A DNA stretch of 64,000 bases, from the NCBI RefSeq assembly GCF_900497805.2, contig NW_020954585.1, positions 44,675,631 through 44,739,630 of the forward strand, read 5' to 3'. Shown here piece after piece: positions 42,215 to 53,693 of this stretch (its first letter is position 1; the number at the start of each line of letters is the position of its first letter). This DNA is from Vombatus ursinus (lineage: Eukaryota > Chordata > Mammalia > Diprotodontia > Vombatidae). A program made the position numbers and the translations under genes. The notes under the pieces are model-generated. The model worked only from the letters and a program-made list of their open reading frames with translations. It ran no database searches and was not told the origin of the DNA.

Positions 42215-43165
42215 CAAATCAAGTCCACAAGCATCTATTAAGCACTAGCTATGAACCAAGCTCTGTGCTAAGCACTGGAGAGACAAAGAAGGGCAAAAAC
42301 ACAGTCCCTGCCCTCAAGGAACTTATATTATTTTAAAAATATATTTCTATTGATACTTGTAATTTTTACATTGTCTAAATTTCCCCCATATCCCTTCCTT
42401 CTCTCCTTCTAGAGAGCCATCCCTTGTAACAAAGAATTTTTTTTTAAAGAAAAAGAGGAAGAAGAAAGAATAAAAACTGATCAATCCATTTTAAAAAATC
42501 TGATAATTATACAGTGTTCCACATCTGTGGACACCACCCCCCTCTGACCTCTGCAAAGGAGGTAGAGGGAGGTTTCTTCTCATTTCTTTTCATTGGGGTA
42601 AAGCTTGTTCTTAGTAATTTTGCAACATTCCTTTTTGACTGTCTTATGGTTATTTCCACTTACATTGTTAGAGTCTTTGTGTATATTGTTTTCTTGGCTC
42701 TGCTTACTTCACTCTGGATCAGTTTATGTAAATCATTCCATGCTTCTCTGTATTTGTTGTATTTGTCATTTCTTCTATCACATAAATATACCATTTTATT
42801 CATGTACTACAGCTTATATAGTCATTTCCCAATCAATGACTGTCTACTTTCTTTTGCTACCACAAAGAGTGCTGCTGTAAAAATCTTAGGATATGTGAAG
42901 CCTTTCTTTTTGTCAGTGATCTTGTGGTAAATGACTAGAAGTGGAATTTCTGGGTTAAAGGGTATGGGCATTTTGGCCATACCCTTTATTTGCGTAATTC
43001 CAAATTGCTTTCCAGAATGGTTGTACTAAGTTACAACTCCACTAACAATGCATTAGTGTGCCAGGTGCACACTTAACCCATAGTTTTATATTCTACTGGA
43101 AGGAGACATCATTTAATCAACTAAGTAGGTAAAAGATATATACAAAGTAGCTGGCAGGCACTCTG
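42215..43165 (-). mobile_element. L2 3' end, reverse, split by L1
   Basis: 42215-42329 ('aagcatctattaagcactag') and 43086-43165. The L1 sits between ttatatt duplicates (42323-42329 and 43086-43092). Confidence 0.8.
42330..43085 (-). mobile_element. L1 LINE 3' part with TSD, reverse
   Basis: Reversed L1: 3' UTR pyrimidine-rich strand at 42370-42420, then ORF2 C-terminal region ('ctttgctaccacaaagagtgc'-type, 'caattccaaattgctttcc'-type). Truncated at 5'. Seven-base duplication of the L2 host, ttatatt. Confidence 0.82.
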
Positions 43166-43189
43166 AGAAGCCTGCTGCCTTGGTTGGTG

Positions 43190-43693
43190 TAGCAGTTTTC
43201 AAACTTTTTGGTCTCAGGATCCCCCAAAATTATTGAGGACCCCAAAGAGCTTTTGTTTATGTGGATATATGTCAGTATTTAACATATTAGAAATCAAAAC
43301 TGATAAATTCTTTAAATATTTATTAATTTAAAATAATAATATACCTATTACATGTTAATATAAATAATATTTTATTGGGGGGAAACCCTGTATTTAAAAA
43401 AAATTAGTGAGAATGACATTGTTTTATTTATTTTTTTCCAAATCTCTTTAATATCTGTCTTAATAGAAGATAGATGGATCCCAATATCTGATTTTGAACT
43501 CAATATGTTGTTATTTGGTTTAAGTATATAAAGAAAATCCTACCTCCTACATTTTTTGTAGTTGGAGAAGGTAGGAGCATTTTAATAGGCAGATAATATC
43601 TTAGAATTATTGAAAATAGTTTTGACCTTGTAGACCCCTAGAAAGGGTCTCAGGGCACCCAGGTGTCCACAGATCACACTTTGGGACCTGCTA
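43190..43693. mobile_element. hAT non-autonomous element, 504 bp
   Basis: Ends tagcagttttcaaact and ...agtttgggacctgcta-type are inverted (consensus cagcggttctcaaa). Interior 'ggaccccaaagagcttttgt' and 'aatctctttaatatctgtct' match an ancient mammalian hAT repeat whose name I cannot fix. Flanks ggttggtg (43182-43189) and gattattg (43694-43701) agree at 5 of 8 bases, most differences being transitions. Confidence 0.8.
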
Positions 43694-43701
43694 GATTATT
43701 G

Positions 43702-44165
43702 CATGGTAGAGGGGAGAGGGCTTGGTGTACTAAATTGGAGTTAGGAAGACTTGGGTTCAAATCTCACCTCAGATGTTTACTTGGCTACATTATCCTTGGC
43801 AAGCTATTTAACCTCCCTCACGCTCAGTTTTCTTCCTAGCCAAAAAAAGGATGATAATAATAACTATGGTACTTACCTTCCAGGGCTGTGAAAACCAAAT
43901 GAGCTAATGTTCACGAAGTGCTTTGCAAACCTAAGGCAAGTATATTACAACCAGTGTCAGTTCACAGGATCATAAGGAATTGGAAAGGACCTTAAGAGGT
44001 CATCTAGTCTGGCTCCCTCATTTTACAGATGAAGAAACTGAGGCTCATGGAGCTAAAGTGACTTGCCCAAGGTTACAAAGATACTAAGTGACAGAGGTGT
44101 GTCTTTGTATTGTTGTCTCTGTGATGCAAAATCCAGATTATTCTCCTTGTCTCATGAAGGCATAG
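43702..44165. mobile_element. MIR (forward) and Ther-2 (reverse)
   Basis: 43702-43960 complete forward MIR; 43962-44165 reversed Ther-2 starting 'caggatcataaggaattgga'. Confidence 0.78.
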
Positions 44166-44290
44166 GATCTGGGATGACTGGGCCAGGGGAGCAGCTGAGA
44201 ATAGGGCATTGCCCTCTTGAGTTAGCTTCCCCCAAACTAGGATTTGGGCTCTGAAGAGGGACATCCATGAGGAGGCCATGGCCACCTACT

Positions 44291-44536
44291 GTTGTTGTTC
44301 AGTCGTTTTTTTCAGTCGTGTCTATTTATTTGGGGCTGTTTTTGGCAGAGATACTGGAGTGGTTTGCCATTTCCTCCTCCAGTTCATTTCACGGATGGAG
44401 AAACTGAGATAAACAGGATTAAATGACCTGCCCACGGTTGCACAGCTAGTAAGTGTCTGAGGCCAGATTTGAACTCAGGAAGATGAATCTTCTTGACTCC
44501 TGGCCCAGCACTCTATCCACTGCACCACCAAGCCTC
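44291..44536 (-). mobile_element. Mar-1 CORE-SINE, reverse
   Basis: gttgttgttcagtcg to 'ccactgcaccaccaagcc'; RTE tail partly degraded. Confidence 0.9.
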
Positions 44537-44983
44537 CTCTACATGTACTCCTACCATCACTTTGTAGGGTAAGGCAAGCCCAAAGCTCTCCTCTTCCCCA
44601 AGGGACCCATCATAGATCAGTGATCTAAGAATTTAGCTAAACTTTTTTTCAGAAGTTATTGACAGTCTGAGCCTGAGCCAGGGCTTAGGGTCACAAGTTC
44701 CATCCATTTCCTCCCTAAGTATGGGGCAGCATCTGACTTAACTTTGTTTAAAGCTCACATCTCAAGCTTTAAGGCCAAACAGCTCCAGATAAAGATGCCC
44801 AACAACCACTCAGCCCTTTCATACTAGTCTCTTCTGGGACCCTGGGAGCTGATATTAATGCCTGGATCTTTGAGTAGGCCAGAAGATCAATAGGACTAAA
44901 TGAAAGGAAAGGGGAGTTCTGAGCAATTACATCTGGGGATGGATGTTTTTTGATTACTGTTCCTAATTGAACAGTTTCCTTCT
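44537..44983. other. Unique block
   Basis: About 450 bp with no repeat or gene recognised. Confidence 0.5.
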
Positions 44984-45001
44984 TATATATATATATGTGT
45001 C

Positions 45002-45084
<83 letters not shown>
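44984..45084 (+). repeat. (TA)n next to (GA)n microsatellite
   Basis: An AT-alternating run to about 45031 changes sharply to a pure AG run (45033-45082). Confidence 0.97.
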
Positions 45085-45087
<3 letters not shown>

Positions 45088-45189
45088 CTTCCCAGAACCT
45101 TTGATTTAAGAAGATGATTTATGCTCCTTCACTTCCCCAATAAGATTTCACTGAGTGTCAGAGCCTTAAAGTTTCTGACACAAACTCAT

Positions 45190-45305
45190 CCAAGAAAAAA
45201 GGTAGGAAGGAAGAAACGAAGGGAGGAAGAAATGGAAGGGAAGAAGGAAGGGAGAGGGAAAGGAAGGAAGGAAGGAGGGAGGGGAGGAACAAAGTAGGAA
45301 ATAAA
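45190..45305 (+). repeat. (GGAA)n-rich purine tract
   Basis: Imperfect GGAAG/GGAA repeats over about 115 bp. Confidence 0.9.
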
Positions 45306-45307
45306 GA

Positions 45308-45385
45308 AATAAGCATTTTTAAGCACATTCTATGTGCCAGGCACTGTACTAAGTGCTTTACAAATAATTTCTATTAATATTATCT
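45308..45385 (-). mobile_element. MIR end, reverse
   Basis: 'taagcacattctatgtgcca', 'gtactaagtgctttacaaat'. Confidence 0.7.
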
Positions 45386-45830
45386 AGAGAAGGACTTTAT
45401 AAGCAACAAAATCATCATTACTCCAGACCTTTGGCATACACTGTGCCAAGACCTTGGGCACCATGAGCGCATCACTGGGTGTCTTGAGGTAGAACAGATA
45501 ATACAGGGTGGCATAAACATGAGCACTCAGGGAAAGTCCCCTAGATAACCATACCCTTGTAGCCATACTCCTTTGCCACAAAAAAGAGTCTCTCCTGGTT
45601 TGCCTTCCTTCCAGTCTAATCCTAAGAGGACCAGTTTTAGAACACCAGCCTAAAGGCCTGGGCAATCCTGCTCTCCTGTGCTGTCTATAGGCAGCTTCAG
45701 GGTGATGTAGAGGCTGAGCTCTTTGTTGGGGTTAGTGATAGCGACTGTTGCCTTCCTGCTCCCTCAGCTCAATTGCCCTTCCTTCTCGCCTGTGGTAACA
45801 GCAAGGACCAGATGCTTGGTAAAGAGTTTG
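45386..45830 (-). other. Unidentified block, possible retrocopy debris
   Basis: Minus strand contains a 93-codon frame (45665-45384, including YATLYYLFYLKTPSDALMVP) and, upstream in another frame, KATVAITNPNKELSLYITL. The text looks more protein-like than neighbouring unique DNA and directly precedes the L1 3' end. I do not recognise a parent protein. Confidence 0.3.
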
Positions 45831-46308
45831 GTTGCCTGGAAAGACTTGTATGGACTGATGCTGAGTGAAGTGAACAGAACCAGGAGAACGTTGTACACAG
45901 TAACAGCCACGTTGTTCGATGACTAACGTTGATAGACTTAGCCCTTCTCAGCAATGCAAGGATCTAAGCTATCTCCAAAGGCCTCATGATGGAAAATGCC
46001 ATTCACATCCAGAGAAAGAACTATGGAGTTTGAATGCAGATCGAAGCATACTATTTGCTCTTTTTTTTCTTCTGTTTTGTTTTGTTTCCTCTTTCTTGTG
46101 GTTCCTCCTATTGGTTCTAATCCTTACTTACAACCTGACTGATGTGAAAATATGTTTAATAGGAATGTATATGTAGAGCCTATATCAGACTGCATACCAT
46201 CTTGGGTAAGGGCAGGAGAGAAAAATGTAAAACTCAAAAGCATATGAAAGTGATTGTTGAAAACTAAAAATAAATTAATAAAAACAACTTTGGGTAATTA
46301 AAAAAAAA
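45831..46308 (+). mobile_element. L1 LINE 3' end
   Basis: Forward L1 terminus: 'agtgaagtgaacagaaccag', 'gagaacgttgtacacagtaa' (ORF2 end), then 3' UTR 'cattcacatccagagaaaga', 'gaaagtgattgttgaaaact' and an A-tail (46299-46308). Confidence 0.85.
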
Positions 46309-46399
46309 GAGTTTAATTGACAAGATGAAAGGGAGTAGATGGTCAGGTACTTGGCTGGGAGACCAGAACACAACATTCAATTCCGTTACGATAAACAAA

Positions 46400-46978
46400 T
46401 AACAAATAGTTGTATGTCTACTGTTTGACTTGCTCCATGCCAGGCCTGTGGTAGAGACAGGACCAGGGTCCCAGGCTTGTGTAAAGTCTAACCAGGTAGG
46501 TCAGACATGTACATCCTATTTCTGATGCTTACTAGCCAATTGACTTTAAGCAAGACAATTTATCTCCCCAGGCCTATTTCCTCATCTATAAAATGAAGGC
46601 TTTGTATGAGATGGCCTCTGAAGTCTCTTCCAAATCTCTATCTGTGATCCTATGAAGCCATCAAAAAATTGCACAGTAAATAATTGGGTGCTAAGCTAAT
46701 TATAGATTATAAGTGATTTAGGAGTTCAGTGGAAGAGAGTGTGGGTCAGTGAACTGAGATTCCAAGGACTTGGCCCTGCCACTTACTAGCTGTGTGACTT
46801 TGAGTAAATCACTTAGCTTTTCAGGATCTCAGTTTCCTCATCTGTAGAATGGGCATAATAATACCTGCCCCTATCATTTCAGGATTGTTATGAAGATGAA
46901 AAGAGATGGTATATAATGTAGAAGTGGTTTATACCTTTTAAAACATTATAGAGATGTAAGATAGAATTATTATTGTTA
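46400..46978. mobile_element. L2 end, Ther-2 and MIR in series
   Basis: 46400-46500 reversed degraded L2 end; 46510-46655 forward Ther-2; 46656-46729 unique; 46730-46978 complete forward MIR ('cagtttcctcatctgtagaa', 'gaattattattgttac'). Confidence 0.68.
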
Positions 46979-47094
46979 CTGGGAGTGATGGAGCTGGGCT
47001 TTTAAGAAAATGCAGGACTTAGACATTTCTATGTGTAGAAATGTGGGAGAAGATATAACAGGGGATAGCTAAGGGAGAGGAACAGGGACAGAGG

Positions 47095-47343
47095 CAGGGC
47101 TGTACTGGCAAATATTTAACAAGCAGTTCCAGGGTGGGGGGAGGGATATAAGCTCAACACTTTTAAGATTAATGAGTATTATTAACATTTTTTCCATCAC
47201 TTTCTTAAATTTAGACAACCAATAAAACAATACATCAAGCCCTATTTATAGGGTTTTCCAATGTCTGAGGTGTAAATACTCACTCTGAAAATTTAACTGT
47301 TAGATCTCGTAAACTAGTATGACCTGGCTCCAGCATAACACTG
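47095..47343 (+). mobile_element. hAT-B element with 8-bp TSD, best copy
   Basis: 249 bp. Left end cagggctgtactgg; right end complement cagtgttatgctgg. Flanking octamers gacagagg (47087-47094) and gacagaag (47344-47351) match at 7 of 8 bases, the hAT signature. Interior shared with five other copies. No transposase. Confidence 0.88.
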
Positions 47344-47479
47344 GACAGAAGTCTGTGGCAGAGATTTTCTGGGGATGGGTTCCAAACAATCTGGAGCAGA
47401 GCATGAATGGAGGGGAGGGCAAAGGGCAAGATAAGAATAGAAAGTCAAGTCTAGGGCAAATTAAGGAAGACCTTAGATT

Positions 47480-47950
47480 CCCAGAAAAGGAGTTTGTAGG
47501 CAATAAAATCAATGAAGATTGTACAGAAGCATATGAACAGTGGTGTTGAAGTGGGAAAGGTTGCTACATGTGGGATCGATAGGAGATGCAGAGGCTGGAG
47601 GCTGGCAGGCCAGTTCGAAGGCTGCTGCAATCATTGGTTTAATTCAGCAAAGGTTTATTAAGTGACTTCTGTGGATATGGTGAATGGTGACAAAGGTCCC
47701 AATTAGGGTGGTGTCAGTGAGGGGTGGAAAGGAAGTGACTGACTGAGAGACATTATTAAGGAAGGTTAGGACTTGATGACAGACTGAATCTAAATGTCAA
47801 GGATAGGGAGGGGTCAAGGATTACTACCTGTTTTCCAGGCTGGGTCACCGATGGTGCCATTGACAGAAATAGGAAAGACGGGAAGGGGAGCAGCTTTGTG
47901 GGAGATGAGGAGGGAGAGAGATGATGATGAGCTGGGTTTCTGAACACCAA
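47480..47950 (-). mobile_element. L2 LINE, reverse
   Basis: 'ggccagttcgaaggctgctg', 'tgacagactgaatctaaatg', 'ggtgccattgacagaaatag'. A second reversed L2 end lies inside at 47640-47680. Confidence 0.75.
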
Positions 47951-48239
47951 GAATTATGGACCAGAGGCCAGCAAGGAAAGCAGGCCATTCGTTTGCCCTG
48001 AGGTCTGTGCACAGCCTAGACTCTGTGTGCTTTTCCCAGGTGGAAAGGGCTTAGGAGAAATCCTCTTCTCTGAGCCTCCACAGCTTGGGGGTGGGGGTGG
48101 GAGAAGAATCTCTAGGGTTTATCGCCAGGCTGTATATACCAAAGCCAATTTTCTTTCTGATACCCTTTTTTCCATTCTTCCAACCTCCCCACCCCAGTAT
48201 TGCTGTAAGATTATAATAATTATTTTTAAATCCCATGAT
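47951..48239. other. Unique block
   Basis: Nothing recognised; G-run near 48090. Confidence 0.4.
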
Positions 48240-48905
48240 ACACATATGTAACAATTTATACTTTTCAGAGTGGTTTCACATGTACAACCTTATTTGATCC
48301 TCTCAATACCCACGTAAGAGAGGCAAGGCAAAGAATTATTATCCCCCATTTACATATGAAAGATGGAGACCCAGAGAAGCCAGCAACTTGGGTCACACAG
48401 GGCTTCAAGTCTCTGCCCTCACAAATCCATCTCCATATAGTTGCCAAGTTGATTTTCCTAGAACCCAGATCTGACTCTGTCATTGCCCTACTCAAGAAGC
48501 TTTATATGATAAAATACAAACTCCTCTCTGGTGTTTAGATGCCATGCTAGCCTAGGTCCCAATTATATTTTCTTCTTCAGCTTATTTTACAGATGAGGAA
48601 ACTGAGGCAAACAAGGTCAAGTGACTTACCCAGAGTCACACTGCTAGTAAGTATCTGAGGCCATATTTGAACTCAAGTCTTTCTGACTCCAGACCTAACT
48701 CTATATCCACTGTGCCATCAGCTACCTAGGAATAGAAAGGAGTCCTTATATCCTTATATCCCAAGCCAAACAAATGTGGAATAGGGAAAGGAGCCTTTAA
48801 ACCCAAATTCTAGTCCCAGCTCTGCCTCTAACTTGCTAGGTGACCTTGAGTTAGTTACTTGATTACTGTGTCTTATGGTCCTCATCTGTGAAATGGGAAT
48901 GATCC
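48240..48905. mobile_element. MIR, L2, Mar-1 and Ther-2 remnants
   Basis: 48240-48400 reversed MIR; 48425-48538 forward L2 ('cccagatctgactctgtcat'); 48568-48729 reversed Mar-1 without RTE tail; 48785-48905 forward Ther-2. Confidence 0.72.
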
Positions 48906-48924
48906 AATCTAAACCTCTTCACTC

Positions 48925-49374
48925 TGGTCTACTTCTTATTCCCTTCAGATGCTTGAAAGCAGGTATTCTATCTCCCTCCAAGTCTTCTCTTTTTCCAGGC
49001 CAAACATCTTTGACTCCTTTAAGTAACCTTCCTAGGGCAGGGTCTTGAGGTCCTTTACCATTCTCATTGCCCTTCTTCTGGAGGGTCTCCAATTTGTCAA
49101 AGGTCTTTCTAAAATGTGGTGCCTTGTTGTGGGTGCTGTCACGTCTAACTCTCTGTGACCCCATTTGGGGTTTTCTTGGTAAAGATACTGTAGTAATTTG
49201 CCATTTCCTTCTCCAGCTCATTTTACAAGTGTGGAAACTGAGGCAAAAGGGATTAAGTGATTTACCCAGGATCACACAGCTAGTAAGTATCTGAGGCCAG
49301 ATCTGAACTCAGGAAGATGAGTCTCTCTGACTCCAGGCCTGGCACTCTATCCTCTGTACCACCTAGTCTGCCCC
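48925..49374 (-). mobile_element. CR1/L3 LINE end and Mar-1, reverse
   Basis: 48925-49124 reversed CR1/L3 ('ccaagtcttctctttttcca', 'ccttcttctggagggtctcc'). 49126-49374 complete reversed Mar-1 inserted at its edge. Confidence 0.8.
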
Positions 49375-49421
49375 AGTTCAAGATTTACCTAGTTTGTTAA
49401 ATGTTGGAGCTGGGACCTGGG

Positions 49422-49930
49422 CCGTAGGATCACAGATTTAGAGCAACAACAATAACAACAACCCACCTAAGTTCAACTCTCCTCAATTTACAGAAGGGAA
49501 AACTGAGGCAAGGAGAGGCAAAGTGATTTGCCACAGGTTATATAACTTGGCACAGTGGCAAGAACACTGGCTTTCGAGGCAGGGGGCCTGGGCTCAAAAA
49601 CTAGTTCTGCCATTTTTGTGACCTTGGGCAAGTCACAACCACTTTGTGACTCAGCTTCATCATCTGTAAAATGATGGGGGCTCTGAGGCCCCTTCCAGCT
49701 CAGAGCTGTGAGGCTAAGCTGGGACCCAGCTCATAGGATCTTAGTTTGAGAGTTAGAAGGTACCTGAGGGTTCATCTAGTCTAATTCTGCCCCTTTCCCT
49801 TTATGGATGAGATGAGAAAACTGAGGCACAGAGGGTGACTTACCCTTGGCCGTAAAGGTATTAAGTAGCAGACTTGGGATCAGGTCTTTTTACACCAAAT
49901 TCAGCAATCCAGTGCTCTTCCTACTTGCCC
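49422..49930. mobile_element. Cluster of three Ther-2 SINEs
   Basis: 49422-49550 reverse (with an AAC-rich insertion), 49551-49715 forward, 49733-49930 reverse. Confidence 0.72.
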
Positions 49931-50639
49931 CTCTTAATGTACTATCTACGTAGTAGGCAATCCATATAGTTCTGTCCATTGATTTAAGGGGAGCCCCACT
50001 GGCCTTTGGACTTGGGGTCCAGAACAGATGTGAAAATGCAGCCCACCTGACATTTAAAAGGATAACCCGGCTTTCTTCTTCTAGAATTAGATTTCTATTC
50101 GACTCTGGGAGAAATATGTGGGGGCCAGGACGAGGAGGATGGGGAGGGAGGGACTCTGGACAAAGGGTGACAGTGGAAACCATTAGTTTTTAATGTGTGT
50201 CTGGAACTCGACAGTGCTTAGTCCAGAGGACTCTAATCAAAGAAGTCTCAGACTTCAGTCACGCCTGCTTGGTTCACTGAGGCTCAGGGAAAGCAGTGGT
50301 CAGAGGCCTAAAGGACTCCATAGCTGGCCTGTAGGTGACAAGGCAAAATAGAGAAATCATTTTCTAGACCTGAACAATAAATATATATTTAAAGGCCACA
50401 CTGAAACGCCGGGTGGGCTGACACAATTTGCTGGAGCTTGGACAATGAGGGGCAGGGCAGGGCTGGCATGGTGGGTACCACAAAGCTGTACTGAGCTGAG
50501 GACCTTATATCAAATGCACCTTAAACTTTGGGCTTTAGGGATTTAGTGGTAGGGAGACCAAATAAACCATTGGCAGTTGTTTCTCGGCTTATGCTTAAGA
50601 ATTCTTACCAGGGAAATGGGAATGATGATGATAATAATA
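49931..50639. other. Unique block
   Basis: About 710 bp unique, including 'ggaaaccattagtttttaat' and an AT-rich 'gaacaataaatatatattta'. No coding signal. Possible conserved noncoding DNA, untested. Confidence 0.5.
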
Positions 50640-51140
50640 GTTAGCATCTATATTGTACTTCGGGCAGCTAGATGGTGCAGTGGATAGAGAGCACTGGGCC
50701 TGGAGTCAGGCAAGCCTGAGTTCAAATCCAGCCTCAGACACTAGCAGTGTGACCCTGGACAAGTCACCTCACTCTGTTTTCCTCAGTTTCCTCATCTGTA
50801 AAATGAACTGGAGAAGGAAATGGCAAACTACTCTAGTATCTTTGCCAAGAAAACCCCAAATGGGGTCATGAAGAGTCAGAAGAAATTGAACAACAACAAA
50901 AAATATAGTACTTTAAGGTTTGCTAAGCCCTTTGCAAATATTATCTTATTTATTCTTCACAACAACCCTGTGGGGTAGGTGCTATTATAATCCCCATTTT
51001 ACAGATAAGGAACTTGAGGGCAAAAGAAAGGTTATGTGACTTGTCCAGGGTCATACAGCTAATAAGTGTCTGAGGCAAGATTTGGGCTTAGGTCTTTCCG
51101 ACTCCAAGTCTAGCTCTTTAGCCACTACATGGCCTAGATG
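50640..51140 (-). mobile_element. MIR SINE, reverse, split by Mar-1
   Basis: Reversed MIR 50640-50660 and 50904-51140 ('ccccattttacagataagga'). Confidence 0.78.
50661..50903 (+). mobile_element. Mar-1 CORE-SINE with 10-bp TSD
   Basis: Complete forward copy flanked by tattgtactt (50651-50660) and tatagtactt (50904-50913). Confidence 0.94.
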
Positions 51141-51145
51141 CTTCT

Positions 51146-52095
51146 AATTGTTTTGATTAAACTTTTATTTTTCTCAGTCAACAAAAATCCACCTTCTTTC
51201 CCTCCTACGTCCTCTCCTCTACCCTACCCCAAAAACCAAAACCCCTGCCACAAATATATAGTCAAACAAAAAAAGTCCCACATTGGCCATATACATAAAT
51301 AGTAACATATAATAATAATATGATATACATAATATATGATAATTTACTTTTTTGATTGTTTTTCACTTGTGTCCAACTCTTCATGACCCCATTTGAGGTT
51401 TTCTTGGCAGAGATACTGGAGCGGTTTGCTATTTCCTTCTCTGGCTCATTTTACAGATGAGGAAACTGAGGCAAACAGGTCAAGTGACTTGTCCAGGGTC
51501 ACACAGCTAGTAAGTGTCTGAAGCCATATTTGAACTCAGGAAGAGGAGTCTTCCTGACTCCAGGCCTGGCACTCTATATCTACTGTGCCACCTAGCTGTC
51601 CCAATATATAATAATAATTATATAGAAAACATATAGCTATATATTATAATATATTATATATAATAATTACACATATATATGTGTGTGTGTGCGCGCGCAC
51701 GTGCACATGTCTCCATCTGCACTCTGAGTCCATCACCTCTTGTCAGGAGGTGGGCAGCATGTTCATAATGATTCCTCTGAAGTTGTGGTTAGTGATTGTG
51801 TTGGTCAGTGTTCTTACAAATTCTTTGTCTTTACTCTGATGGCCTTATGTAAATTGTTCTGTTCACTTCACATCAGTTCATATGATTCTTCCTAGGCTTC
51901 TCTGAAACCTTTTTCACTATTTTTTATCGCACTTCATCACATTTATAAACCACAACTTGTTCAGCCATTCCCCAACTGATGGATACCCCTTAAGTTTCTA
52001 ATTCTTTGCCACCACAAAAAGAACTGCAATAAATATTTTTATACATGTGGATCCTTTTCCCCTTTCTTTCATCTATTTGGGGTATATTGTTATCA
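51146..52095 (-). mobile_element. L1 LINE 3' part, reverse, with Mar-1
   Basis: Reversed L1 3' UTR 51146-51352 (pyrimidine-rich) and ORF2 end 51710-52095 ('cagccattccccaactgatg', 'ctttgccaccacaaaaagaa'). Confidence 0.8.
51353..51602 (-). mobile_element. Mar-1 CORE-SINE, reverse
   Basis: Complete; followed by AT-rich DNA and a short (TG/CG)n run at 51680-51700. Confidence 0.92.
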
Positions 52096-52129
52096 CTGAG
52101 TTAGCTCCCTCTAAGGATAGCACTTTAAC

Positions 52130-52270
52130 AAGCCTCTCATTTTACAGATTTGGAAACTAAGTCCCATAAGGATGAAGTGACATGCTCAAAATCATACAAG
52201 GAATAAGTGGCGGAATCAAAATTTGAACCCAGGTCCTCAGAACTTAGAACTCATCTCTAGCCCAACCTCG
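52130..52270 (-). mobile_element. Ther-type SINE, reverse
   Basis: 'cattttacagatttggaaac', 'gaacccaggtcctcagaact'. Confidence 0.65.
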
Positions 52271-52743
52271 AATTTTGCAGGGTCAAAAATAGTCTCAGAC
52301 TCAGGAAGGGACTTGCCATTGAAGACATGGCTAATAAGCATCAAGAGCTGAGAAATAATCAAATGTTATACAGTAAAACTATCAGTACCCACAGGCAACA
52401 GAATCACAAAAGAAGAAATTTGTCTTCACGCCCCACTTTCTGCATACTTCGCCCTTCCTCTCCTCCACTTCCTTCAAGGACCTCATCAGTGCCCACTTGC
52501 TGACTTCCTTTTGCCGCTGGCTGTCCGTCGCGACCCCGTTGGTGCAGCTTGTTGGTTGTGGTACTTTCTCTTAAGGAGGTCCTGCAGCTGAAGCCTCAGC
52601 CCTCAATGTGTGATGAAAAACTCTGTCTCTTAGTAAAAGGATCTCAGGCAACAGGGAACAGGTGGGGCACAGATTTGGGGACCGGGGAGGCCAGATCAGG
52701 GACCTTCTGCTCGAAAGCTCACATGGAGAAAGGCTGCTTCGAG
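52271..52743. other. Unique block
   Basis: About 470 bp unique with some CpG (52515-52535). No gene recognised. Confidence 0.45.
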
Positions 52744-52970
52744 AGACAGCCTGGCAACGTGGAAAGAACAGAGGTAGGGGAGCTGGGTTCAGACCCCAAC
52801 TGCGGTATTTCCTAGTTATGTGGCTGTGCAAGTCGCTCAACTATTCTGAGGCTCAGTTTCTTCATCTGAATTATGGGGATGATGGTCCCCGTACTGCCTA
52901 TCTACAGAGCTGTTGTGAGGAAAGGTACTTTGCCTACCTTAAAGCGTTATAGAAATATGAATTATTATGA
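52744..52970 (+). mobile_element. MIR SINE
   Basis: Forward 'ctgggttcagaccccaactg', 'gagctgttgtgaggaaaggt', 'gttatagaaatatgaattat'. Confidence 0.8.
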
Positions 52971-52972
52971 AG

Positions 52973-53460
52973 ATCACAGGATCCTAGCTCGAGAGCCAGA
53001 GAGGCACTCAGGTCACCTGGTCCAGGGCTTCTTAAACTTTTTCCGCTGCCATTCCTTCCCCCTTTCAGCGGCGTTCCTTGCGTTGCGCGGCCAGAGGGCG
53101 TGTGAAGTGCAAAGCGCGCATGCTCTGTGTTCAGAACCTAGGCTGCAGTGAAGTTGCAGGATGCAACACGGGCAAGCGCTGCCAGAAACACCTCGGATTC
53201 ATTAGGTGTTTGATTTTGAATTAATTTTTGGTCATTGTGTGTTCGGAAACCTTTTCCTGTTGCCAAATTTTTCGTGATCCCATATGGTGTCGTGACCCAC
53301 AGTTTAAGAAGTGTTAAAGTCCAACCCTCACATTTTACTGATTGGGAAACTGAGGACCAGGCAGGTTAAATAATTTACCCAGGTCACATAGGCAGTGAGT
53401 AGAAGAACTGGGATTTGAACTCAGGCTCTGTGACTCAGTTCAGCATTCTTTCCATTGCAC
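52973..53460 (-). mobile_element. Ther-2 SINE, reverse, split by hAT
   Basis: Reversed tail 52973-53022 and CORE/head 53322-53460 with the hAT between. Confidence 0.8.
53023..53313. mobile_element. CpG-rich hAT non-autonomous element
   Basis: About 290 bp. Left cagggcttcttaaact; right end complement cacttcttaaactgtggg; internal 'gatcccatatggtgtcgtga'. Unusually many CpGs (gcgttgcgcggcc, 'gcaaagcgcgcatgc'). Flanks acctggtc / ttaaagtc derive from the Ther-2 target atctagtc. Fits young marsupial hAT families of the OposCharlie/SPIN sort; exact name uncertain. Confidence 0.75.
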
Positions 53461-53693
53461 TAAGACATGAACAGTAACACCATACTCGTGATCTTTTTTG
53501 AGCCCCCTAAGCACCTCTTTCAGAGAGATAGGGCAACCTTCTATATAGTTTTGGATGCAAATTGTCTATTTGAATATTTGCAGCATATAAATTTATATAC
53601 AACATAATTATAATTTGTATTGCAGACTGTACAATTTTTGTAAAATTGTATATTTATAAATTATATACAGTTTTTAGATACATTCTGTATATT
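53461..53693. other. AT-rich unique block
   Basis: Includes a perfect-looking palindrome near 53628 (tacaatttttgtaaaattgt). Otherwise nothing recognised. Confidence 0.4.

Noticed and set aside
50575-50600. U2 snRNA-like 'tttctcggcttatgcttaag'
   Set aside because: Similarity stops after about 20 bases; no U2 continuation.
53040-53170. CpG island / promoter
   Set aside because: The CpGs are inside a hAT element and the stretch is far too short for an island.
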